Shown here: piece by piece, positions 24,454 through 34,964 of the stretch
Numbering within the stretch: the first letter of the stretch is position 1
How the letters are laid out: each line of letters starts with the position of its first letter
Assembly: GCA_016744795.1 (NCBI GenBank)
Contig: JADGDR010000007.1
Coordinates: forward strand, 1 to 64,000
Length of the DNA stretch: 64,000 nt
Direction: 5' to 3'
DNA from: Sulfurospirillum sp.
GTDB lineage: Bacteria > Campylobacterota > Campylobacteria > Campylobacterales > Sulfurospirillaceae
Notes under the pieces: generated by a model
Told to the model about the DNA's origin: nothing
Seen by the model: the letters and a program-made list of their open reading frames with translations, nothing else
Database searches by the model: none
Translations under genes and position numbers: made by a program

Positions 24454-26400
24454 TTAATTGTGAACTAAATGTTCTATTTTCCCTACTATTGAAGGATCTT
24501 CAAGAGTTGAAGTATCCTGAGTTATCTCTTCACCTTTTGCAATTGAGCGAAGAATTCTTCTCATAATTTTACCACTTCTTGTTTTAGGAAGACCTGGAAC
24601 AAAACGGATAGCATCAAGTTTGGCTATATTTCCAATCTCTTTTATAATTAACTTATTAAGTTCTTGAATCATCTCTATCTCTTCACCAATAGTATCTTCA
24701 CCTTTAATAACAATGTATGCGAATATACCTTCACCTTTAATAGGGTCCGGTCTACCAACAACAGCAACTTCAGCCACGTTACTATGGTGTCCTAATACAG
24801 CTTCAATTTCAGCAGTTCCAAGTCTATGACCAGAAACATTAATAACATCATCTGTACGTCCTGTAATGATGATATATCCATCTTCATCATACATTGCACC
24901 ATCACCAGAAAAGTAGACAGGTTTTCCATCTTTTTTGCAATCACCAAAATATGATTTCACAAATCTATCTGAATCTCCCCAAATATTTCTTATCATTGAT
25001 GGCCAAGGTTTTGTAATACATAAAAAACCTTTTTCTCCCTTTGGAGTTGGATTTCCATTTTCATCTATGATTTCAGCCATAATTCCAGGTAATGGGAATG
25101 TTGCAGATCCTGGTTTAATAGGAGTAGCTCCTGGAAGTGGAGTAATCATATGTCCACCAGTCTCTGTTTGCCACCAAGTATCAACTATAGAGCAATTTGC
25201 TCCACCTATTTCATTGTAATACCACATCCAAGCATCAGGGTTTATTGGTTCACCAACAGTTCCTAGTACTTTAAGACTACTTAAATCATACTTTTTAGGC
25301 TCATCTGCTCCTAATTTATGTAACAACCTTATAGCCGTTGGAGCAGTATAAAACTGATTTACACGATGCTCTTCTATCATTTTCCACCATCTACCAACAT
25401 CAGGAAAAGTTGGAACTCCCTCGTACATGATTGTCGTGGCACCCATAGCAAGTGGCCCATAAACAATATATGTATGTCCTGTAATCCAACCAACATCAGC
25501 TGTACACCAAAAAGTATCATTCTCTTTTACATCAAAAACATTTTCCATTGTATACTGAGCCCATAAAATATACCCAGCACTACTATGCTGAACACCCTTT
25601 GGTTTTCCTGTACTTCCTGAAGTATATAACAAGAAAAGTGGATCTTCTGCATCCATTGGTTCAGGTTCACAGTGCTGAGACTCGTTCACAATCATCTCAT
25701 TATAAACATAATCACGTCCTGGAACATAATCTATATCTTCAAAGTTTCTCTGAACTATAAGTACTTTTTTACAACACTCACAACCCTTTTTTAAAGCCTC
25801 GTCAACAACTGGTTTTAGCATATATGGGTTACCACGTCTATAAGCTCCATCAGCTGTTATAACAAGTTTTGCGTTAGCATCAATAACTCTATCCCTAAGT
25901 GCATCAGCAGAGAAACCACCAAATACTATAGAGTGAACAGCACCAATCTTAGCACAAGCAAGCATGGCAAATGCAGCTTCAGGAATCATAGGCAAATATA
26001 AAACAACTCTATCACCTTTTTTGATATCAAACTTATTTTTCATTAAGTTAGCTAATCTATTTACTCTATAATAAAGTTGAAGATACGTTATGATTCTTTT
26101 CTTTCCATCTTCACCTTCCCAAATAATAGCCGCTTTGTTTTTTCTAGTTTTTAAATGACGTCCTAAACATTGATGAGTAACATTAAGTTTTCCACCACCA
26201 AACCATTTGTAAAAAGGAGCATTACTCTCATCTAAAACAGTATCATAAGGTTCAAACCAATCAATTTTCTCTTTTGCCATTTTATCCCAATAGCCTTCAA
26301 AATCTTCCTCAGCTTGCAAACTTAACTCTTTAAATTCACACATATTTTTTATTCTAGCATCTTTACTAAATTCTCTATTTGGGTCAAAAATTTGTGACAT
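24454..26400 (-). CDS. acs: Acetyl-CoA synthetase
   Basis: AMP-forming acetate:CoA ligase, 648 residues, the usual length. The adenylation motif [55 protein letters not shown] and the C-terminal [14 protein letters not shown] with the Lys that is acetylated to switch the enzyme off are all visible. It converts imported acetate to acetyl-CoA for carbon assimilation. The acetate symporter gene lies 39 bases upstream on the same strand, with yjcH before it, so acs ends the acetate operon. Confidence 0.97.
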   Translation of the reverse strand: MSQIFDPNREFSKDARIKNMCEFKELSLQAEEDFEGYWDKMAKEKIDWFEPYDTVLDESNAPFYKWFGGGKLNVTHQCLGRHLKTRKNKAAIIWEGEDGKKRIITYLQLYYRVNRLANLMKNKFDIKKGDRVVLYLPMIPEAAFAMLACAKIGAVHSIVFGGFSADALRDRVIDANAKLVITADGAYRRGNPYMLKPVVDEALKKGCECCKKVLIVQRNFEDIDYVPGRDYVYNEMIVNESQHCEPEPMDAEDPLFLLYTSGSTGKPKGVQHSSAGYILWAQYTMENVFDVKENDTFWCTADVGWITGHTYIVYGPLAMGATTIMYEGVPTFPDVGRWWKMIEEHRVNQFYTAPTAIRLLHKLGADEPKKYDLSSLKVLGTVGEPINPDAWMWYYNEIGGANCSIVDTWWQTETGGHMITPLPGATPIKPGSATFPLPGIMAEIIDENGNPTPKGEKGFLCITKPWPSMIRNIWGDSDRFVKSYFGDCKKDGKPVYFSGDGAMYDEDGYIIITGRTDDVINVSGHRLGTAEIEAVLGHHSNVAEVAVVGRPDPIKGEGIFAYIVIKGEDTIGEEIEMIQELNKLIIKEIGNIAKLDAIRFVPGLPKTRSGKIMRRILRSIAKGEEITQDTSTLEDPSIVGKIEHLVHN

Positions 26401-26439
26401 TTTTATTCCTCTCTTTCAATTTGTTTTATATTTTAATTT

Positions 26440-28011
26440 CTAACAAGTACCCTCGGCACCTATACCCGTTTGACTTCTTATATATTGGTCATCGTAAGCT
26501 TCAATCTCTCTTTTTGCACTATCACTCTTATCTGTGATAGAAAAGAACCAAATGCTAATAAAAGCAACTGTCACTGAAAACAGCGCTGGATACTTGTATG
26601 GAAATATTGCTTTACTCTCATCTCCATAAAATATCTGACCCCAAACTATTGGTCCTAAAATCACAAGTACAACTGCTGTTGCAAGACCTAAAGTTCCACC
26701 TATTACTGCTCCTCTTGTTGTTAGTTTTTTCCAATAAATAGATAAAAATAGAATTGGAAAGTTTGCTGACGCTGCTATTGCAAATGCAAGTCCAACCATA
26801 TATGCTATATTTTGATTTTCAAATGCTATTCCAAACACAATAGCCGATATACCAAGTCCAATAGTTGCATATTTAGAAACTTTCATCTCATCTACTTCAC
26901 TTGCATTTTCTTTTGCAAAAACATTCATATATAAATCATGACTAATTGCACTCGCTCCAGCCAAAGTAAGTCCTGAAACAACAGCTAAAATAGTAGCAAA
27001 TGCAACTGCACAAATAAATCCTAAGAAAAAATCGCCTCCAACTGCATGACTTAGATGAATAGCTGCCATATTATTACCACCTAAAAGTACACCTTTCGCG
27101 ATATCAAGATATTCTGGATTTTTTGAAACTAAAACAATAGCTCCAAATCCTATAATAAATGTTAAGATATAAAAATAACCGATAAAACCAGTCGCATAAA
27201 ACACAGATTTTCTAGCCTCTTTTGCATTACTAACAGTAAAAAATCTCATAAGTACATGAGGAAGTCCAGCTGTACCAAACATAAGTGCAATTCCAAGACT
27301 AATCGCAGAAATTGGGTCCCCTACTACTCCTCCTGGACTCATGATGTTAATTGAACCTCTGACGTTCACCGCACTACTAAAAAGTTTTTCAAAATCAAAT
27401 CCTACATTAACCATAACCATAAATGCCAAAAATGATGCTCCACAAAGGAGTAAAACTGCCTTTACTATTTGAACCCAAGTAGTAGCTAACATTCCACCAA
27501 AAGTTACTAAAATCATAAGGAGTAATCCTACTAAAACAATGGCGAATTCATAAGGAAGTCCAAAAAGAATCTCAATAAGTTTTCCAGAACCAACCAACTG
27601 GGCAATCAAATATAAAAGCACAGTTGCAATTGAGCCAAATGCGGCTAGTATTCTTATTGGAGCTTGTTTTAATCTATATGAAGCCACATCTGCAAAAGTA
27701 TATTTTCCAAGATTTCTCAACTGTTCTGCTATCAAAAATAAAAATATAGGCCATCCCACTAAAAAACCAACAGAGTAAATAAATCCATCAAAACCTTTTA
27801 AAAAAACTAAACCAGAAATTCCTAAAAATGAAGCCGCTGATATATAATCGCCAGAAATGGCAAGAGCATTTTGAAAACCTGTAATTCCTCCACCTGCTGT
27901 ATAAAAATCTTTTGCTGTTTTAGTTCTTTTTGCTGCCCAATAAGTAATACTAAGCGTTGCTAAAACAAATACTAAGAACATTATGATGGCTATGATATTT
28001 AAATCTTTCAT
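26440..28011 (-). CDS. actP: Cation/acetate symporter
   Basis: A 523-residue sodium:solute symporter family permease with about thirteen helices. It opens with helices and the [20 protein letters not shown] motif, followed by [14 protein letters not shown], typical of ActP. It imports acetate with Na+ or H+ to feed Acs. The start overlaps the yjcH-like stop by 4 bases. Together with acs this is the classical yjcH-actP-acs set in reordered form. Confidence 0.94.
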   Translation of the reverse strand: MKDLNIIAIIMFLVFVLATLSITYWAAKRTKTAKDFYTAGGGITGFQNALAISGDYISAASFLGISGLVFLKGFDGFIYSVGFLVGWPIFLFLIAEQLRNLGKYTFADVASYRLKQAPIRILAAFGSIATVLLYLIAQLVGSGKLIEILFGLPYEFAIVLVGLLLMILVTFGGMLATTWVQIVKAVLLLCGASFLAFMVMVNVGFDFEKLFSSAVNVRGSINIMSPGGVVGDPISAISLGIALMFGTAGLPHVLMRFFTVSNAKEARKSVFYATGFIGYFYILTFIIGFGAIVLVSKNPEYLDIAKGVLLGGNNMAAIHLSHAVGGDFFLGFICAVAFATILAVVSGLTLAGASAISHDLYMNVFAKENASEVDEMKVSKYATIGLGISAIVFGIAFENQNIAYMVGLAFAIAASANFPILFLSIYWKKLTTRGAVIGGTLGLATAVVLVILGPIVWGQIFYGDESKAIFPYKYPALFSVTVAFISIWFFSITDKSDSAKREIEAYDDQYIRSQTGIGAEGTC

Positions 28012-28322
28012 GTATCAAACCTCACATCATCTTTTATATCGTCTATTAATTTATCAAACTCGCTATTTGCTCGTTTTACATAAATGCCAGTAAGTATAAT
28101 ACAAAGTAAAATTATAGAAATTCCTACAGGAATTCCTACTGTTATAACACCATCACCAATAGCTTGCCCTAATGTTTCTGGACTAAAAGCAATAAGCAAA
28201 ATAAAAGAGTAATAAGCAATAAATATAATCGCTGAAAATTTCCAAGCTAAGCCACTTCTTTTTTTGACTAACTTGGAGAATTTTGGATTATTTCTAACTT
28301 TTTTATAAATCTCTTTATTCAC
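28008..28322 (-). CDS. yjcH: DUF485 inner-membrane protein of the acetate operon
   Basis: A 104-residue protein with two membrane helices ([17 protein letters not shown] and [17 protein letters not shown]) and charged ends, of the DUF485/YjcH family that accompanies ActP. It opens with a [12 protein letters not shown] segment, common to the family. It is thought to be an accessory of acetate transport; the exact role is unclear. SD is AAGGAGAATAA. First gene of the operon, downstream of the direct-repeat site at 28371. Confidence 0.88.
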   Translation of the reverse strand: MNKEIYKKVRNNPKFSKLVKKRSGLAWKFSAIIFIAYYSFILLIAFSPETLGQAIGDGVITVGIPVGISIILLCIILTGIYVKRANSEFDKLIDDIKDDVRFDT

Positions 28323-28361
28323 TTATTCTCCTTACTTATTTAATAACAGCAACGTGATTTT

Positions 28362-28392
28362 AATATATCTACATAGCATTAACGTAGCATAT
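28362..28392 (-). promoter_or_regulatory. Tandem direct repeat and promoter upstream of yjcH-actP-acs
   Basis: Two TAGCAT hexamers (28374-28379 and 28385-28390) are exactly 11 bases apart. The 11-mers around them, ACATAGCATTA and ACGTAGCATAT, match at 8 positions. An 11-bp period is the arrangement recognised by OmpR-family regulators. On the minus strand a TATATT -10 candidate lies at 28362-28367, which puts the repeats over the -35 region, a position for direct activation. Confidence 0.5.
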
Positions 28393-28461
28393 AATCAAAA
28401 TGTCCTAAAACTACACACATTTTTTTATTTATGAGAATTTTTGTAGCAATATTACTTTATT

Positions 28462-29130
28462 TTATAGTGAGAAATATTTATCTATCTTATAACCTACCCC
28501 TTTTATGTTTGAAATAAAGTCTTCTTTAAGTGATTTTCTAAAACGACTAATCTCAGCTCTTATCGTTGCATTATCTACAGGTTCATCATTCCAAACATAA
28601 CTTCTAAACTTTTCAAAATCTACTATAACCCCTATATTTTCACAAAGTAGTGTTAATATTTGTAACTGTTTTTTAGTAAGAGTTTGTGATCTATTGTTAT
28701 AAAACAGTAGTTTTTCATCTTTTGAAAAATAGTATTTTTTACTCAAAAGCATATGAGAAGAACTTTTTATAGCCTGTTCTTTTTTGACTCTAGCTATCCT
28801 AATACCAAGCTCTTTAAGATGAAAAGGCTTTTTAAGATAATCACAAGCTCCTAAATCAAAAGCACTACTTATATCTTCTATATCTAAATTTGCACTGATA
28901 AAGATAGTTGGTGTTATAATTTCGATAGCATTTAACTCTTTTAGAAGTTCTAATCCATTTAGCTTTGGTACATTTATATCTAAAATCAATAAATCAAAGG
29001 TTTCACTCTTAAGTATCTCTAAGACTTCAAGTCCATTATTAAATCCAACTACTTGATGGCATGAGGTTTCTAGATACTCTTGTATAGAAGTTCTTAACAT
29101 TAGCTCGTCTTCTAATAACAATATTTTCAT
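28462..29130 (-). CDS. OmpR-family response regulator, likely for acetate genes
   Basis: A 222-residue regulator: REC domain with LLEDE, phospho-acceptor Asp51 in LLILDINVP and Lys in YLKKPFHL; then an OmpR-type winged helix (LTKKQLQILTLLCENIGVI, NATIRAEISRFRKSL, IKGVGYKID). It lies between the Cache kinase gene (44 bases upstream) and the yjcH-actP-acs operon (139 bases downstream), all on one strand. The inference is that it controls acetate uptake and activation, a role filled in other groups by the unrelated CrbSR system. Confidence 0.92.
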   Translation of the reverse strand: MKILLLEDELMLRTSIQEYLETSCHQVVGFNNGLEVLEILKSETFDLLILDINVPKLNGLELLKELNAIEIITPTIFISANLDIEDISSAFDLGACDYLKKPFHLKELGIRIARVKKEQAIKSSSHMLLSKKYYFSKDEKLLFYNNRSQTLTKKQLQILTLLCENIGVIVDFEKFRSYVWNDEPVDNATIRAEISRFRKSLKEDFISNIKGVGYKIDKYFSL

Positions 29131-29174
29131 ATAACTATCTCCTTTTTAGCACGAAGAATATATTTTACATATCA

Positions 29175-30734
29175 TTATACGACTATTCTACTACACTCAA
29201 ATAAATATTTAAATATAGTTTTTTTACCATCTGATTTTACTTCTACATGTACACTGTTATTCTCACATATTTCTTTTACTATGTTTAAACCCAAACCAAA
29301 TCCTCCTCTAGCGTTATCTTCACGATAGTACCTACTAAAGATATTTTGATTATCAATTATCTTTTCTCCACTGTTTTGTACCTCAAAAACAGTACACCCA
29401 TCATCTGTGTAAAGCCTTACATGTACATCTTCATTCACATAACTATATTTGATTGCGTTTGAAATATTATTATCACATAAACGCTGTAATTCAAACTCAT
29501 TAAATAAAATAAAAATATCATCTTCAACTTCACTCTTTATCTGCAACCTATTCCCAACTGCAACATCAAAAAAGTACTCTACTCTATCATTTACAAAATC
29601 AGTAAAGTTTAGCATGTCAACTCTTGGGTCTTCTTTATCTTTTTTTACTATAAAACTCAAATCCCCATAGATGTTTTCTAAAACCTTAACAGCAGCTTCA
29701 ATTTTTATAAGATATGGGTTTTTTTCAAATTTTAAATTATATAAATCTATATTTATAAGTATGATTGAAAGAGGTGTATTTATCTCATGAATTGCATTTT
29801 TAAGAAATTTATCTTGATAAGCTAAAAGTTCCCCTGCATATGCAGCAGATTTTTGTAACTCTTTTGTTTTTATTTCTACTAAACTTTCAAGATTTAAATT
29901 CATATCTTCAAGAGCACTTTTTTTCTCGTTTAGTTTTAACAGCATGTAATTTGCCTGTGAAGTAATCTCTCTAAACTCTTGAAATTTCACCCTGCTTCTA
30001 TCTATATAGGTATAACTTTTAGAAGCATTTTTCAAAGATGCGACTATAAACTTAATCTCTTTGCTTATCTTATCAGTAATATATTGATACTTCAAAATAC
30101 TTGCTAGATACAAAAATAGGGTTAAAGTAATAATTTTAAGAATAAAACTTGAGATTTTTTTTCGATGTTCTTCTGTTTTTTGAGCAAGTACTACATCTTT
30201 TTCACCTATATACATGCCACTTCCAATAATCCAACCTAACTCTTTAAATTCTCTAATAAATGCTAAATTTTCCATAGATTTATTATCTTTTTTTATTTCA
30301 AATGTTAAAAAACTACCACCATTTTTTGAAGCATCAAATAACTTATCAACAATCATATTATTATCTTTAAATAATTTTGATTTATATACAACTTCTCTAT
30401 TTTTATCATAAATAAATATATATCCACCTGTGTTGGAGTCATCTAAAACTGCATTTACTTCTTTGGAAATATGATAATTTTGTATATTTTGTTTTTCATA
30501 TTTTAAATCTGTATAACGATATTTTATAAGTCTATTGAGCCTTGAAGTTTGCTCAACTGCCCTTCGTTTTTTGTTTTGCAAATATTGTACCTCAGTAGTA
30601 ACTATATCTTTTTCAAACTCTCTATACTCATTAAATATAATCACAAAAGCAGAAGAAGCTGCGAATATACCTGCAAAAAGAATAGCAATAATATTGATTT
30701 GATTTATGCTGTGTCGCTTCCATATTTTAAACAT
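29175..30734 (-). CDS. Cache-domain sensor histidine kinase
   Basis: A 519-residue kinase. A membrane helix (about 13-34), a periplasmic single Cache domain (about 40-195, with GGYIFIYDKNREVVYKS and the LGWIIGSGMYIGEKD end typical of sCache_2), a second helix near 197-215, a coiled coil, HisKA with the phospho-His in LKNAIHEINTPLSI (His316), and HATPase_c (NNISNAIKYSY, GGFGLGLNIVKEI). sCache domains often bind small carboxylates, which fits acetate sensing given the neighbouring operon, though this is inference. Two palindrome copies fall within it (29243, 29417). Confidence 0.9.
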   Translation of the reverse strand: MFKIWKRHSINQINIIAILFAGIFAASSAFVIIFNEYREFEKDIVTTEVQYLQNKKRRAVEQTSRLNRLIKYRYTDLKYEKQNIQNYHISKEVNAVLDDSNTGGYIFIYDKNREVVYKSKLFKDNNMIVDKLFDASKNGGSFLTFEIKKDNKSMENLAFIREFKELGWIIGSGMYIGEKDVVLAQKTEEHRKKISSFILKIITLTLFLYLASILKYQYITDKISKEIKFIVASLKNASKSYTYIDRSRVKFQEFREITSQANYMLLKLNEKKSALEDMNLNLESLVEIKTKELQKSAAYAGELLAYQDKFLKNAIHEINTPLSIILINIDLYNLKFEKNPYLIKIEAAVKVLENIYGDLSFIVKKDKEDPRVDMLNFTDFVNDRVEYFFDVAVGNRLQIKSEVEDDIFILFNEFELQRLCDNNISNAIKYSYVNEDVHVRLYTDDGCTVFEVQNSGEKIIDNQNIFSRYYREDNARGGFGLGLNIVKEICENNSVHVEVKSDGKKTIFKYLFECSRIVV

Positions 30735-30742
30735 TCTATAAT

Positions 30743-30777
30743 TATATCAAATTTGATATAATTTCGTTACATGTAAA
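30743..30777 (+). promoter_or_regulatory. 18-bp palindrome, -10 element and repeat-derived SD before aguA
   Basis: TATATCAAATTTGATATA (30743-30760) is a perfect 18-bp palindrome overlapping a TATAAT at 30757-30762. It is followed by TTACATGTAA at 30767-30776, whose flank supplies the AAAGGA ribosome site for the GTG at 30787. The palindrome lies 9 bases from the divergent kinase start and could be an operator for either gene. Confidence 0.5.
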
Positions 30778-30786
30778 GGATAAATT

Positions 30787-31767
30787 GTGCAAATAAGATT
30801 ACCAGCTCAGTGGGAAAAACAAAAATCGATCATGGTTGTATTCCCAACAACACAAAAAGATTGGCAACACTCTATCAATGAAATTCAAGAAAGTTATGTT
30901 AAATTTATTAAATCAATCACTATATTTCAAAAATGTATAGTAATTTGTAATAATAAAAAAGCTCTAAGTAAATATTTTAATTCTTATAAAAACATAGAAA
31001 TTCACGAAATAAAAACAGATGACACATGGATTAGAGACTTTGGAGCAATTGACGTTTTTATAGATAAAAAACTATGCTCATATGATTTCAAATTTAATGC
31101 CTGGGGAGAAAAATTTGAATCTTCTTTGGACAACCAATTTAACCAGAGTTTTTTCAAACAAAACCTTTTACATGTAGACTTTATTTTAGAAGGTGGCAGC
31201 ATTGATTGCAATGGAGAAGGAGTAATGTTAAGCACTGTAAAATGCATATTTAATCAAAATAGAAATTCTACATGTAAAGAAGAAGAAATAACTAAAAAAC
31301 TAAAAAAACTCTTTGGCTTAAAAGAGCTTATAGTCCTAAGATATGGGGCACTTATAGGTGATGATACGGATTCACATATAGATACCTTAGCTAGATTTAT
31401 TGATAAAGAAACTATTGCTTATGTAAAATGTTATGATTCAAATGATATTCATTATGATGAATTGAACAAAATGGAAAAAGAGCTAGAAAAAACAAAGTTT
31501 AGACTCATACCTCTTCCTCTTCCAACTGCTAAAACATTTAAAAACTCTAGACTTCCTGCAACCTACCTTAATTTTGTTTTTATAAACGGAGCTTTGATAG
31601 TACCAATATATAACGATAAAAATGACAAAAAAGTAATAGAAATTTTACAAAAAGAGATAAAAAATAGAAAAATTATAGCAGTTGACGCCTCTATATTTAT
31701 AAGAGAACATGGTTCGCTTCACTGCTCTTGTATTAATCAAATGTTCGAATATAAACATATTATATAA
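30787..31767 (+). CDS. aguA: Agmatine deiminase
   Basis: A 326-residue enzyme of the peptidyl-arginine-deiminase-like family that converts agmatine to N-carbamoylputrescine. Active-site segments are visible: DDTWIRDFGA, FILEGGSIDCNGEG, IGDDTDSHIDTLARF and the catalytic Cys in HGSLHCSC near residue 317. The second enzyme of the route, N-carbamoylputrescine amidase, is encoded at 35317, separated by the CDF and Feo genes. GTG start. Palindrome copies occur in frame at 31168 (Leu-His-Val) and 31268 (Thr-Cys-Lys). Confidence 0.92.
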   Translation: MQIRLPAQWEKQKSIMVVFPTTQKDWQHSINEIQESYVKFIKSITIFQKCIVICNNKKALSKYFNSYKNIEIHEIKTDDTWIRDFGAIDVFIDKKLCSYDFKFNAWGEKFESSLDNQFNQSFFKQNLLHVDFILEGGSIDCNGEGVMLSTVKCIFNQNRNSTCKEEEITKKLKKLFGLKELIVLRYGALIGDDTDSHIDTLARFIDKETIAYVKCYDSNDIHYDELNKMEKELEKTKFRLIPLPLPTAKTFKNSRLPATYLNFVFINGALIVPIYNDKNDKKVIEILQKEIKNRKIIAVDASIFIREHGSLHCSCINQMFEYKHII

Positions 31768-31843
31768 ATTTCACTTTAATTCGTAACAATAATCTTATTT
31801 TTAGTAAAATCTGAATAAAATATCACGTAACCAACATTATAAT

Positions 31844-31897
31844 AGAGGGTAAAACGTAACAACAGCAAGCAACCTCCTCACGTTTTATCCTCTTTTT
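31844..31897 (+). terminator. Intrinsic terminator after aguA
   Basis: A 14-bp stem with one G-T wobble, AGAGGGTAAAACGT (31844-31857) with ACGTTTTATCCTCT (31880-31893), loop of 22 bases, then TTTTT. The large loop is unusual; the structure might also be the end of a small RNA. Confidence 0.7.
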
Positions 31898-31939
31898 CTA
31901 CTTTTTTTTGTATAATTTCCAAAAACATATAGGCAACCT

Positions 31940-32833
31940 ATGACACTACAAAAAAAAGCAACAATTATAGCTAGCATAACAGCTACTGTGCTCATCATTA
32001 TAAAATTAACAATAGGCATATTAAGCGGTTCTGTCGCTATTTTAGCTTCTGCTATAGACTCTGTTCTTGATCTTATCATATCTGCTTTTAATTACTTTGC
32101 AATAAATAAATCAGAACAACCAGCAAACAAAACATTTAACTATGGAAAAGGAAAAATAGAAGCACTTGCTGCAGTTATAGAAGGAACCATCATCACGATG
32201 AGTGGTCTTTTTATACTTTATCAAGCTATAAAAAAAGCTTATGCTGGAGGGGAAACAACTTTTCTTGGCTCTTCAATATTAGTTATGGCTATCTCTCTAG
32301 TTATAACTATTGCACTTGTTATATTTTTAAACTATGTTGCTAAAAAAACAAACAACATGGTTATAAAATCAGACGCATTACACTACAAAACTGACGTTCT
32401 TAGCAATGGTGGTATTTTAATTTCACTACTACTCATATACTCGACTGGTTTTCATCTTATGGATGCTATTATGGGTGTTATAATTTCTATATATATTATC
32501 TACTGTGCATATGAAATTATAAAAGAGGGGGTATATATACTTCTTGATGCCGCTTTAGATGAAAAAATAGTTAATGAAATCAAAAATATTATACGAAACG
32601 AAGAAAAAGTAAATGATTTTCATTACTTAAAAACAAGAAAATCAGCAAATACAAACTTTGTAGATGTTCATTTAGTTTTTAATAATGGAATATCTCTTTT
32701 AAAAGCTCATTCTTTAGGAGATAAAATTGAAGATAAAATAGCTTTAATAAATAAAAATGAAATATGGATTATAAATATTCACCTTGATCCATATGATGAT
32801 TCTCACATAAACGATCAAGAAAACAAAAATTAA
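31940..32833 (+). CDS. Cation diffusion facilitator (Fe/Zn efflux)
   Basis: A 297-residue CDF transporter with six membrane helices. Metal-site residues on helix 2 are seen in ASAIDSVLDLI (D-x3-D) and on helix 5 in SDALHYKTD (D-x2-H-x3-D), the pattern of FieF/YiiP. A cytoplasmic domain follows with VDVHLVF and NIHLDPYDDSH. It should export Zn2+, Fe2+ or similar ions by proton exchange; its placement against feoAB suggests iron homeostasis. Convergent with feoB. Confidence 0.92.
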   Translation: MTLQKKATIIASITATVLIIIKLTIGILSGSVAILASAIDSVLDLIISAFNYFAINKSEQPANKTFNYGKGKIEALAAVIEGTIITMSGLFILYQAIKKAYAGGETTFLGSSILVMAISLVITIALVIFLNYVAKKTNNMVIKSDALHYKTDVLSNGGILISLLLIYSTGFHLMDAIMGVIISIYIIYCAYEIIKEGVYILLDAALDEKIVNEIKNIIRNEEKVNDFHYLKTRKSANTNFVDVHLVFNNGISLLKAHSLGDKIEDKIALINKNEIWIINIHLDPYDDSHINDQENKN

Positions 32834-32856
32834 AGAGGGAGAAAAATCCTCCCTCT
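32834..32856. terminator. Terminator between CDF and feoB genes
   Basis: AGAGGGAG (32834-32841), loop of 7 bases, CTCCCTCT (32849-32856): a perfect 8-bp GC-rich stem between convergent genes. The following T-tract is weak. Confidence 0.65.
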
Positions 32857-32864
32857 ACCCTACT

Positions 32865-34964
32865 CTAGGTTAACATTAATGCTGTATGGTAACCTATAAA
32901 AGAGATTGACCATGCTACACCTGTAGTAAAAATAATCAAATAGCCTAAATATTTATACCCACCTGCCTCTTTTGTAAAAACAACTGTTGCTGCTAAACAA
33001 GGCAGATAAATCATTGCAAAAAGGATAAATGATACTGCTACAGGGAAAGTTATATTTTTAGAAATTGCTGCAATAAGTCCACTATTGCCTTCATCTACTT
33101 CATCACCAAGAGAATAAAGAACACCCATAGTTGCCACAACAACTTCTTTCGCCGCAAGTCCAGTCTCAAGTGCTACTGTTAACTTCCAATCAAATCCAAG
33201 TGGTGCAAAAAATGGTTGAGAAAATTTTCCTATAACTCCCAAATAACTATTTGTGAGTAACTCTTCTGCTAACTCATTTGATAACTCTGATTTTTTATCT
33301 TCACTTACTGCTATCTCTATTTTTTTACTAAACTGCGCTTCAATCTCTGGATGCTTTGGATAGTTACTTGCAAACCATATCAATATACTAGCTGCTAATA
33401 TAAAAGTACCTGCTTTTTTTAGATACATCATCGCTTTTGTTACAACAGTATGCCAAATAAGTTTAAATGAAGGCATACGGTATTTTGGCATCTCCATTAC
33501 AAATGGCTCATCTTTGCCTTTAAAAGCAAAAACTTTAAGAACTTTTGCAGCTACAAGTCCAAAAACAACTCCTGCTATATAGATAATAAAAAGAACATTT
33601 CCTGCTTGTTCAGGTCCAAAAAATGCTCCAGCGAAAAGAACAAATATAGGTAATTTAGCTCCACAACTCATGAAACCAATAATAAATAGTGTTAAAAGTC
33701 TATCTCTATCATTTTTAAGTGTTCTTGCACTCATATAAGCTGGAACTGAGCAACCAAAACCAGTAACTAGAGGTATAAAACTCTTTCCGTGCATACCAAA
33801 TTTATGGAAAAAACCATCTAAAAGAAAAGCAACTCTAGCCATATATCCTGTTGTTTCTAAAAGAGCAATTCCAAAGAAAAGTATGACAATATTTGGCAAA
33901 AACATCACAACAGCACCAACACCTGCTATAGCACCATCGGCTATAAGAGAGCCTAACTGACCATCACCAAAAATAGTCTTTGCATAATCTCCTAAAGAAC
34001 CAAAAAATGCATCTATCCAATCCATAGGAATTGAACCTATTTCAAATGTAAGTTGAAACAATCCCCACATAAAAAATAAAAATATTGGTAAACCAACAAC
34101 TTTATGAATCAAAATAGAATCTATTGTTTGTGTAAAACTCTTCTTTTCACTCTTTTTAAACTCTACAGTCTGCATTACAGCACCTTTTGCAAATGCCGCT
34201 TTCTCTTCTGAAAATATTTCCTCTATATCTTTTGTGTCATAATGAATATAAAGATGGTTTAGTGCTTCACGAATAATAGGTAAAAGCTCTATCCATATTG
34301 GCTCATCATGCATCTTCTTATAAGTATTAGGTTCTTCTTCTATAAGCTTGATAGCTAAAGTTCTATAATCTATTTTGTCGTTATACTTTTTTTCTTCCAA
34401 GAACATAACTAATTTTGCTATCTCCTCTTCAACAGTATCACTAAATACAAGCTTTGATTTTTCTTGTTCAAAACCACTCATATCTACTGTTCTATTTATT
34501 AATTTTCCTATACCATCTTTTGTAGCTGCTGAAACTTTTACACATGGAGCACCCAAAATAGAACTCAGTTGTTCTTCATCAATAGAAATACCCTCTTTTT
34601 TTGCTTCATCCATCATGTTAAGGGCAACTATCATCTTTTTATTGAGTCCCAATAATTGAGTTGTTAGAAAAAGATTTCTTTCAAGATTAGTTGAGTCAAC
34701 AACATTTATAATCATGTCATACTCTTCATTTTCTAAAAACTCTTTTGTAACTCTTTCATCTAAGCTATAATCATTTAATGAATAAGTTCCAGGTAAATCA
34801 ATAATACGAATAGAATAATTTTGAAAGTCAAAACTAACTTCTGCTTTTTCTACTGTAACTCCTGAAAAATTTCCAACTCTTAACCTTGAATTTGATATAG
34901 AGTTTATAAGCATACTCTTTCCAACATTTGGCTGACCAACCAATGCTATCGTTAAATTTTTCAT
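32865..34964 (-). CDS. feoB: Ferrous iron transporter B
   Basis: A 699-residue Fe2+ permease. The N-terminal G domain has G1 ALVGQPNVGKSML, G3 DLPGTYSL, G4 LNMMD, and G5 (VSAATKDG). It is followed by a membrane part with two gate domains, including FLPNIVILFFGIALLETTGYMAR and CSVPAYMSARTLK with the conserved Cys. It imports ferrous iron, suiting microaerobic or anoxic life. The start overlaps feoA by 4 bases. Confidence 0.96.
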   Translation of the reverse strand: MKNLTIALVGQPNVGKSMLINSISNSRLRVGNFSGVTVEKAEVSFDFQNYSIRIIDLPGTYSLNDYSLDERVTKEFLENEEYDMIINVVDSTNLERNLFLTTQLLGLNKKMIVALNMMDEAKKEGISIDEEQLSSILGAPCVKVSAATKDGIGKLINRTVDMSGFEQEKSKLVFSDTVEEEIAKLVMFLEEKKYNDKIDYRTLAIKLIEEEPNTYKKMHDEPIWIELLPIIREALNHLYIHYDTKDIEEIFSEEKAAFAKGAVMQTVEFKKSEKKSFTQTIDSILIHKVVGLPIFLFFMWGLFQLTFEIGSIPMDWIDAFFGSLGDYAKTIFGDGQLGSLIADGAIAGVGAVVMFLPNIVILFFGIALLETTGYMARVAFLLDGFFHKFGMHGKSFIPLVTGFGCSVPAYMSARTLKNDRDRLLTLFIIGFMSCGAKLPIFVLFAGAFFGPEQAGNVLFIIYIAGVVFGLVAAKVLKVFAFKGKDEPFVMEMPKYRMPSFKLIWHTVVTKAMMYLKKAGTFILAASILIWFASNYPKHPEIEAQFSKKIEIAVSEDKKSELSNELAEELLTNSYLGVIGKFSQPFFAPLGFDWKLTVALETGLAAKEVVVATMGVLYSLGDEVDEGNSGLIAAISKNITFPVAVSFILFAMIYLPCLAATVVFTKEAGGYKYLGYLIIFTTGVAWSISFIGYHTALMLT

